Assembly: GCA_030638455.1 (NCBI GenBank)
Contig: DAOWEP010000023.1
Span: 1 to 32,301, forward strand
Length of the DNA stretch: 32,301 nt
DNA from: Gammaproteobacteria bacterium
Lineage (GTDB): Bacteria > Pseudomonadota > Gammaproteobacteria > DAOWEP01
Direction of reading: 5' to 3'
Part shown: positions 25,306-31,285 of the stretch, in pieces
Numbering within the stretch: position 1 is the stretch's first letter
Layout of the letters: each line of letters begins with the position of its first letter
Notes under the pieces: generated by a model
The model's database searches: none
What the model was told of the DNA's origin: nothing
The model's input: only the letters and a program-made list of their open reading frames with translations
Program-made: the position numbers and the translations under genes

Positions 25306-27549
25306 ATGGGAAATTATTCATCATTATTTACAGATGTTTCAGATGACAAAGAAGATGACTCGATAGGAAATCCTGTATTTGAAGGCTATCAAATTCTTTT
25401 TGTCGATGATGAGAAGAATGTGCTCAACTCGCTTAAACGTGTTTTTCGACAGGAAAATTATCGGATACTAACGGCTGTAGATGGAGAAGAGGCACTGGAA
25501 ATACTGGGCCGTGAAAAATGCCAGCTTATGATCTCGGATTACATGATGCCGAAGATGGATGGTGCCGAGCTCTTGCGAGAGGTTAAGAAAAACTATCCCG
25601 ACATGATACGTATTATGCTGACAGGCCACGCAGATATGAATGCTGTTCTGGCCGCGGTGAGGGATGGTGCTGTATATAAGTTTATTCTGAAGCCCTGGAA
25701 CGATGATGACATACGCGTGACTGTAGCGTTGGCACTGGAGCAATATGATTTAATACAGAATAACAAGATATTGATAAAGCAGAACAAGGAAAAGAGCGAG
25801 GAGATCAGCTCTCTGGCAAAGCTTGCCGTAACCAATCGTAGTCAGCTTGCCATTATGTTGCATAAGCGAAATCTTCTGAATGAGAAGCAGGTTCAGGAGC
25901 TGTACAAGCAGCAACAAGTCAATAAAGAGCCAATCTTTAAGATTATTCTTGAACGTGATTGGGTTAGTGAGGATAAAATACGCAATATTCTTCGTAAAGA
26001 TCTGATGGTTGAGGAAGTATCACTGGATGAAATCCAGGTAGATGCTTCAGTTGCTTCGCTAATTCCGCATAGTCTATGTAAACAACAATCAGTGTTACCG
26101 ATAAGGGAGAGTAACCGGCGCTTGACATTGGTAATGGCAGACCCGATGGATATGGGGCTAATTGATGACTTGAGTTTTACTACGGGTCTTGAGATCCAGG
26201 CCGTGATGGCTAATGTTTCAGATATAAAAAAGAAGATTGCTGAAATTTATGGACAAGATGATAGTTCTTTTACTGAAATTGAAACGCTGATTGGGCTAGC
26301 AGATCCTTTTGAAGGTATCGAAGTTCTTATTGAGGATGACGATGACATTTCTATTGAAGAATTACTTCATGGTACAGATGAGCCTCCTGCTATACGATTG
26401 GTCAACGCAATTATAATTGAGGCTATTCGTCTGCGTGCAAGCGATATTCATATTCAGCCGCGAACAAAAAGTGTAATGGTGCGCTACCGTATTGATGGTG
26501 TTTTGCATGACAAGATTCAGGTGCCACATAGCATGCACATGTCTTTGGTTGCCCGTATCAAAGTAATGGCTGAGCTGGATATTACAGAACGTCGTCGACC
26601 TCAAGACGGGCGAATAACAGTAAAAACACCCATGCGCATTGTTGACTTGAGAATTTCTTCGTTGCCTACCATTAGTGGTGAGAAGATTGTCATGCGTATA
26701 TTGGACCGAAATTCATCTGTACTAAAGATGGAACGCTTGAGTATGTCTGATATGAATCTGAAAAAAATTACTAATGTCGCATGTAGGCCACAAGGGCTTA
26801 TTCTTGCAACAGGTCCTACAGGTAGTGGCAAGACCACCACGCTTTATTCCATGTTGCAGCATGAGGCCACCCCTGAAAAGAACTATGTCACTATTGAGGA
26901 TCCTGTTGAGTATTATATGGATATGGCTGGCCAGGTAATGATAAAAGATAAAATTGGTCTGGATTTTTCGAGTGTATTGCGCGCCATTCTACGTCAGGAT
27001 CCAGATGTGATTTTATTGGGTGAGATTCGTGATTATGAAACTGCGGAGGTAGCCCTTAATGCGGCATTGACAGGGCATTTAGTATATTCAACATTGCATA
27101 CTAACTCCGGAGTGGCAACTATTGCGCGCCTGTTTGACCTGGGACTGAAGCCCTTTGTGCTAGCCTCAGCACTGGAGGCTATTATTGCACAGAGATTGGT
27201 TCGGAAAATATGTGAGGATTGCAGTGAATCGGTATCTGTAGATTCTGATGTACTGTATAAACTAGGCCCTGTTTTCCAGTCATCAAAAATTGAAACATGC
27301 AAAGGTAAAGGCTGCCCCAAGTGCAATAACACTGGTTATTCGGGCCGGGTTGCGATTTATGAAGTATTGATTCCAAGTGAAAAGATGCGCCACCTGATAT
27401 CTTCAGGTGCCAGTATTCATGAGATTACAAATCTGGTCAATGAAGAAGGCATGGTTACGCTAATTGAGGATGCCCACGATAAAGTTAGTATGGGCCTGAC
27501 TACAATAGAAGAAGTATTTCGTGTTTTAGGCCCACAAGTTATTGATTGA
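25306..27549 (+). CDS. Receiver domain fused to a PilB/GspE-type assembly ATPase
   Basis: 747 residues. The receiver (about 25-145) has D34/D35, phospho-acceptor D78 (in ISDYMMPKMDG), T106 and K129. An MshEN/GspE N-terminal domain lies at about 165-320. The ATPase core follows, with ASDIHIQP and a Walker A at 503-510 (GPTGSGKT). It continues with an Asp box (EDPVEY), a Walker B (LLGEIRD, 571-576), a His box (TGHLVYSTLHTNS) and a zinc site with C636/C639 and C670/C673. The features are those of secretion ATPases that power type IV pilus extension or type II secretion. No pilC, pilD or other gsp/pil gene is in the window, so its machine must be encoded elsewhere. A receiver on this ATPase class is unusual and implies direct phosphorelay control of a motor. 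A short copy of its 3' end lies at 31091-31222. Confidence 0.94.
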   Translation: MGNYSSLFTDVSDDKEDDSIGNPVFEGYQILFVDDEKNVLNSLKRVFRQENYRILTAVDGEEALEILGREKCQLMISDYMMPKMDGAELLREVKKNYPDMIRIMLTGHADMNAVLAAVRDGAVYKFILKPWNDDDIRVTVALALEQYDLIQNNKILIKQNKEKSEEISSLAKLAVTNRSQLAIMLHKRNLLNEKQVQELYKQQQVNKEPIFKIILERDWVSEDKIRNILRKDLMVEEVSLDEIQVDASVASLIPHSLCKQQSVLPIRESNRRLTLVMADPMDMGLIDDLSFTTGLEIQAVMANVSDIKKKIAEIYGQDDSSFTEIETLIGLADPFEGIEVLIEDDDDISIEELLHGTDEPPAIRLVNAIIIEAIRLRASDIHIQPRTKSVMVRYRIDGVLHDKIQVPHSMHMSLVARIKVMAELDITERRRPQDGRITVKTPMRIVDLRISSLPTISGEKIVMRILDRNSSVLKMERLSMSDMNLKKITNVACRPQGLILATGPTGSGKTTTLYSMLQHEATPEKNYVTIEDPVEYYMDMAGQVMIKDKIGLDFSSVLRAILRQDPDVILLGEIRDYETAEVALNAALTGHLVYSTLHTNSGVATIARLFDLGLKPFVLASALEAIIAQRLVRKICEDCSESVSVDSDVLYKLGPVFQSSKIETCKGKGCPKCNNTGYSGRVAIYEVLIPSEKMRHLISSGASIHEITNLVNEEGMVTLIEDAHDKVSMGLTTIEEVFRVLGPQVID

Positions 27550-27643
27550 AGCTTTGAGGGACATAGAAGCCCCCTGGCTTTAAGCCTCTCGCTGGAAAAC
27601 CGAAGCATATTATTGTTAACAAATATAGAAACCGGGTTAATTC

Positions 27644-27880
27644 ATGAATGAAGAACCTGTAATACTGATAGTTGATGATGTTGCGAGTAATATTCAGTTA
27701 TTGGCGCAGACAATGCCTGGTCTTATTTACCGGATATTGTCATGCCCACATGTATGGCTATGAAGTTTGTAAGCATTTAAAAATGGGTGAGAAAACCAGA
27801 AAGATACCAGTGATTATTATTACCGGGAAAGCTGATGATGGGAAGTATAGTCTAGACATAATGATAGGGAGTTCCAGGAT
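27644..27880 (+). pseudogene. Decayed response-regulator receiver gene
   Basis: The frame from ATG 27644 starts as a receiver (EEPVILIVDDVASNIQLL) but soon stops. A piece resembling the phospho-acceptor region (LPDIVMP) sits in another frame. A third stretch, HMYGYEVCKHL then KIPVIIITGKADDG, continues the receiver fold in yet another frame to about 27850. The second half of the fold is missing, as is part of the segment around the phospho-acceptor. It is therefore a broken receiver with an internal deletion and frameshifts, just downstream of the receiver-ATPase gene. Confidence 0.75.
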
Positions 27881-28504
27881 ATGAAACATTTAATTTTAAT
27901 ATCTATTATATTATTCATGCAGGCAAATGTATATGCAAAAGATGTGAAGGAGCTAGGTGAATATAGAGTCGCTAATGCAATACACTCTATTATCCAGTCA
28001 ACTCGGAAGATATATACATCTGAAATATCTGATAAGTTGCTCCAGGATGGAACAGGTTCACTATTAGAATATAGGCATCAGAAGGGTTTTGTACCATTGC
28101 CTGTTCAGGTAATACAACAAATAGGCAAGGATCTAAGTAAAAGTACTGGAGGAAATATTAGTATTGAATTAAAAAGTAAATATTTTGTTAACGAGAAAAA
28201 TAGATTGATAGGCAGGGAAGCAGAAGCCTGGACATACCTGGAAAAGCAACAAAATTCAGCAAAAAATTTAAAAAATATGACATGGAAACCTTACGTATAT
28301 ATCAATAATGCAGTTGATAGGGATTATCTAATATACATCGTGCCAGACCTTGCAACTGAATACGCATGTATTGCGTGCCATAAATCTCAGGAAAATACGG
28401 CTTCAGTTAAATATGCACGTGAACAGCACGGTATCACAGGCGAGCCAATTTTAAAGCTATGGCATATGCTAGGTATTCTTAAGGTAATGGTGGCGATAGA
28501 TTGA
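27881..28504 (+). CDS. Periplasmic haem-binding protein of the Tll0287-like (DUF3365) family
   Basis: 207 residues. A signal peptide is visible (MKHLILISIILFMQANVYA, likely cleaved after residue 19). The middle has the family pattern with EYRHQKGFVPLP, and a c-type haem motif CIACH is at 163-167. Such domains are PAS-like haem sensors, either alone or as the sensory part of kinases and receptors. GGGAG about 8 bp upstream supports the ATG. The last six codons fall in DNA that is a diverged copy of the HDOD gene read in another frame. So the C-terminus was set by a rearrangement and the gene may once have continued. Redox or gas sensing in the periplasm is likely but inferred. Confidence 0.8.
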   Translation: MKHLILISIILFMQANVYAKDVKELGEYRVANAIHSIIQSTRKIYTSEISDKLLQDGTGSLLEYRHQKGFVPLPVQVIQQIGKDLSKSTGGNISIELKSKYFVNEKNRLIGREAEAWTYLEKQQNSAKNLKNMTWKPYVYINNAVDRDYLIYIVPDLATEYACIACHKSQENTASVKYAREQHGITGEPILKLWHMLGILKVMVAID

Positions 28505-28545
28505 CCCCTGTAATCAGTGGTGGCGTAATGGAAGGTATAGGTGGC
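28483..28545 (+). pseudogene. Short diverged copy of the HDOD gene
   Basis: About 59 bp align with 15762-15820 with roughly seven differences (for example GGTAATGGTGGCGATA and CCCTGTAATCAGT shared). The HDOD reading frame is kept for about 20 codons (GNGGDRLTPVISGGVMEGIG). It overlaps the end of the DUF3365 gene and runs into the transposase fragment. It is best explained as the residue of a second HDOD-like gene. Confidence 0.75.
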
Positions 28546-28555
28546 GAATTCCTGA

Positions 28556-28838
28556 TCATGCGGCAATGGGTGTCTGGGAGAGTCCTCTACAGAGATCTTT
28601 CCAGGCGTAGTGGCCACTGTTCATGCAATTAAGTTTAGGTTTTTCGATTATTTCCAACGGAGTTTTTCCGTCTAAACCAGTATGAACACGAACACCATTG
28701 TAGTAATCTTTAAACGCGCCGAGTTTTTCTGTAGGTCGTGTCGATTCCAGAATAACGCCTGGTCAAGATATTCGCGACGCATAGTACCAATGAGTCGTTC
28801 GATGAACCGGTGCGATATCGGGGTATAGGGGATCGATT
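28556..28838 (-). pseudogene. Transposase fragment (DDE integrase-core type), frameshifted
   Basis: Read on the minus strand this gives the last ~95 codons of an integrase-core transposase: IPYTPISHRFIERLIGTMRR, then EYLDQALFWNRHDLQ. After a one-base loss in the T-run at 28724-28728 it continues as KLGAFKDYYNGVRVHTGLDG and ends in QTPIAA and a stop at 28556. The N-terminal part, with the first two catalytic acidic residues, and both terminal repeats are missing. It is inactive. The family resembles rve-type transposases common in environmental gammaproteobacteria; I cannot assign an IS name. Confidence 0.8.
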
Positions 28839-28880
28839 TTATTTAGTAACTGTTATGCATCAATCTCATGGACACAAATT

Positions 28881-29270
28881 ATGAATAAGCCGATATCTTC
28901 CTTAATGGAGAAACACGTAACAACAGTAGATGTTGACGATACTATAGACAGGATTGAGGAGTTGCTGGATTCGCACAAACTATCGTGCGTACCAGTTGTT
29001 GATTCGAAGGGAAACTGTTTTGGGGTAATTAGTTCCCCAGATATTGTGCATTTTCATGCGATACACAAAAACCTAAGAACCAAACGAGCATGGGAATTGT
29101 GTACGCACAAGATTATCGAAGTAAGCCCGGATATAGCTGTTAAGGAGGCATCCGAATTAATGGTAAAGAATAAGATCCACCACATCGTTATAGTAGATAA
29201 TGGAATCATAAGAGGCATTGTTTCATCGGTCGATATCGTAGAAGAGTACTTATTGAAACAGAATGCATAA
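28881..29270 (+). CDS. CBS-domain pair protein
   Basis: 129 residues forming two CBS motifs: ISSLMEKHVTTVDVDDTIDR...SCVPVVDSKGNCFGVISSPDIV and then IIEVSPDIAVKEASELMV...HIVIVDNGIIRGIVSSVDIV. Such stand-alone pairs bind adenine nucleotides and usually modulate a partner enzyme or channel. No partner is fused here. It stands alone in a decayed region after a transposase fragment, followed by about 210 bp without a gene. A second CBS-pair gene lies at 30461, beyond the b-type cytochrome gene. Confidence 0.88.
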   Translation: MNKPISSLMEKHVTTVDVDDTIDRIEELLDSHKLSCVPVVDSKGNCFGVISSPDIVHFHAIHKNLRTKRAWELCTHKIIEVSPDIAVKEASELMVKNKIHHIVIVDNGIIRGIVSSVDIVEEYLLKQNA

Positions 29271-29483
29271 CAAATCATCAAGCCAGATCGGCGCAAAAGA
29301 CGTGTCTCCTGGTTAGCTCCACGTGATGTTTCAAAAATGATTTCAAGACAATACTAGGCGCTCAATTACGATATCAGAAGAAATTAATTAAGAATGGATA
29401 GGGATAGAATTACGAATCGTTATTACAATTTCTAGAAAAAGACTTTATTCACCATTTACTAACCTATATGTGAGGAGAGAGTC

Positions 29484-30227
29484 ATGTCAGATAACGAACT
29501 TAAATATTATTCTGTATGGGATCGCACTACGCGCTTGTTTCACTGGATCAATGTGATTTGTATCATTGGTCTTATCAGTGTTGGGGTAGTTATACTGAAT
29601 TATAAAGTATTGGGAGTGAATAATGACGGTAAATTACTGTTAAAAACTGTTCATGTTTATTTTGGTTATGTTTTTGTGCTAAATCTAATCTGGCGATTGG
29701 TTTGGGGTTTTATTGGGAACAAATATTCTCGATGGAAGGCAATATTACCTATTGGTAAAGGATATTGGCGTTCTGTGAGTGAGTATGTTGCTGGTGCAAA
29801 AGCTGGTGAGCCACCTCAGTATTTAGGTCATAACCCCGTAGCTAAGCTCATGGTTGGGTTTCTGTTCTTGCTTCTTGTAACGCAGGCGACAACAGGTTTA
29901 GTCTTGGCAGGAACAGATTTATATCTGCCACCGTTTGGTCATGAAATCGCGGAATGGGTAACAGGCTCAGGTGAGGAGCATGATAAAATTAAAAATCTTA
30001 AGCCCGGCTCCAAAGATGATGTGGATTCGGAAGCGTATGCTGAAATGCGTAAATTCAGAAAGCCCTTTATTACAACGCATGTTTATTCGTTTTATGTGCT
30101 CCTTATTTCAATTGTTTTACATATAGCAGCTGTTGTTTTGATAGAAGTGAGGGAAAAGAATGGGGTTGTATCTGCAATGTTTACCGGAAATAAGGTTGTA
30201 TCCAAAAAGCCTGTAGATCTAAATTAA
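29484..30227 (+). CDS. Cytochrome b561-type membrane protein
   Basis: 247 residues with four hydrophobic helices: after LFHWIN near 18-40, at KTVHVYFGYVFVLNLIWRL near 54-75, at KLMVGFLFLLLVTQATTGL near 115-140, and at HVYSFYVLLISIVLHIAAV near 205-230. The start WDRTTRLFHW and the paired histidines are those of the dihaem cytochrome b561/hydrogenase b-type family, which passes electrons between quinone and a periplasmic partner. No hydrogenase or dehydrogenase subunit is nearby, so the partner is unknown. GAGGAGAG at about 29471-29478 gives a strong ribosome binding site. Confidence 0.9.
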   Translation: MSDNELKYYSVWDRTTRLFHWINVICIIGLISVGVVILNYKVLGVNNDGKLLLKTVHVYFGYVFVLNLIWRLVWGFIGNKYSRWKAILPIGKGYWRSVSEYVAGAKAGEPPQYLGHNPVAKLMVGFLFLLLVTQATTGLVLAGTDLYLPPFGHEIAEWVTGSGEEHDKIKNLKPGSKDDVDSEAYAEMRKFRKPFITTHVYSFYVLLISIVLHIAAVVLIEVREKNGVVSAMFTGNKVVSKKPVDLN

Positions 30228-30311
30228 AGTAGCACCTTGAGTAATATAGGAAAGTGATACGGTCATTTAATTAGAGGGTATAGCTATAATTGTAGGCTAG
30301 GTAGTTTTAGC

Positions 30312-30340
30312 GGGGGTGGAAGACCCCTTCCATTATTTTT
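30312..30340 (+). terminator. Possible intrinsic terminator after the b-type cytochrome gene
   Basis: TGGAAG at 30317-30322 pairs with CTTCCA at 30327-30332 around ACCC and is followed by TTATTTTT. An overlapping alternative stem, GGGGT (30313-30317) with ACCCC (30323-30327), excludes the first. The first is a plausible terminator for the cytochrome gene about 90 bp upstream. Confidence 0.5.
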
Positions 30341-30460
30341 GTGATTCTTGAGAAGAAGTTCTGTATGCTCGACTAATGATGCTGTTCGGAAGAATCTTAG
30401 GAGCATCTGATCAAGTTATGAACTATTGCTGTCTTATTGATAACATGCGCGGATGTTAAA

Positions 30461-30883
30461 ATGACTGAATCAGTTGATCAATCAACCCTAATTAAAGACA
30501 TTATGACTTCACATGTCCTAAGTGTGACGTTAAACCAAACAGTTTATCACGTATTGAAACTAGCAAAAGAGAAAAATGTAACTGGATTTCCTGTCATTGA
30601 TATTGACCGCAAGGTTATCGGCGTTGTTTCAACACTTGATTTAATCACAGAGGTAGCGGCAGGTAAGCTACATTTAAAACTAGGAGAATTACCATTAGTT
30701 ATTAAAGTCGAAAAAGATGTAATTAGACTTAGCCCAGATACTCCTGTAAAAAAAGCTCTACTATCTTTAATTAAGAATCGTGTTGGTCGAATTATTATCA
30801 CTGATAAAGATAACAAGCTGTGCGGTATCGTTAGTCGGAAAGATCTAATAAACTTTTTCATTGATATAAATAAACTGGGATAA
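30461..30883 (+). CDS. CBS-domain pair protein
   Basis: 140 residues from ATG 30461; a TTG at 30437 would add eight residues. Two CBS motifs are visible: LIKDIMTSHVLSVTLNQTV...VTGFPVIDIDRKVIGVVSTLDLI, and DVIRLSPDTPVKKALLSLI...RIIITDKDNKLCGIVSRKDLI. It probably senses an adenine nucleotide and regulates an unknown partner. It is not a close copy of the CBS protein at 28881. It lies between the cytochrome gene and transposase/ATPase debris. Confidence 0.88.
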   Translation: MTESVDQSTLIKDIMTSHVLSVTLNQTVYHVLKLAKEKNVTGFPVIDIDRKVIGVVSTLDLITEVAAGKLHLKLGELPLVIKVEKDVIRLSPDTPVKKALLSLIKNRVGRIIITDKDNKLCGIVSRKDLINFFIDINKLG

Positions 30884-30930
30884 GGTTCCAGTCATTCCTG
30901 GTATATCGTCTGTGCATGGCGAATTATTAA

Positions 30931-31085
30931 TTACGCTGCAACCGGCATCTGAAAGAGTCCTTTACAGTGATCTTTCCAGGTGTAGTGGCCACTGTTCACA
31001 CAGTTAAGTTTAGGTTTTTCGATTATTTTCAGCAGAGTTTTTCCGCCTAAATCGGCATGAACACGATAACCGTTGTAGTAGTCAT
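30931..31085 (-). pseudogene. Second transposase C-terminal fragment
   Basis: Minus-strand frame DYYNGYRVHADLGGKTLLKI, then EKPKLNC and ending MPVAA with a stop at 30931. It matches the end of the transposase fragment at 28556-28838 closely in protein and DNA (for example GTAGTGGCCACTGTTCA shared). It covers only the last ~50 codons and is joined directly to a fragment of the ATPase gene at about 31086-31090. Confidence 0.8.
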
Positions 31086-31090
31086 TATCT

Positions 31091-31222
31091 GGTGCCAGTA
31101 TTCGCGAGATTACATATCTGACCAATGAAGAAGACATAGTTACGCTAACTGATAATGTTAGTAAGGGCCTGGCCACGATAGATGAAGTGTTTCGTGTTCT
31201 GGGGCCACAAGTTGTCGATTAG
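31091..31222 (+). pseudogene. Fragment of a second PilB-like ATPase gene (3' end)
   Basis: The sequence aligns with 27406-27549, the last ~48 codons of the receiver-ATPase gene, with scattered substitutions and one 12-bp in-frame gap. It encodes GASIREITYLTNEEDIVTL, then a shortened segment, then VFRVLGPQVVD and a stop at 31220-31222. The divergence and conserved frame suggest the tail of a paralogous gene rather than a recent copy. The upstream part was lost where it meets the transposase fragment. Confidence 0.85.
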
Positions 31223-31252
31223 GTATTTCTTGTAACTTGTGGGGGCTTTTTT
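31205..31252 (+). terminator. Possible intrinsic terminator at the end of the ATPase fragment
   Basis: CCACAAGTT at 31205-31213 pairs perfectly with AACTTGTGG at 31234-31242 across a 20-nt loop, followed by GGGCTTTTTTG. The stem begins within the last codons of the fragment. The long loop lowers confidence, but the T-run is good. The intact ATPase gene at 27549 lacks the second arm and the T-run. Confidence 0.45.
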
Positions 31253-31285
31253 GTTTTGGGTAGCGCCCTGGTTACCGGTAATAAA

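Noticed and set aside
28556..31085. A composite transposon bounded by the two transposase fragments
   Set aside because: Both fragments are in the same orientation, both are truncated, and no terminal repeats or target duplications are visible. Recombination debris fits better.
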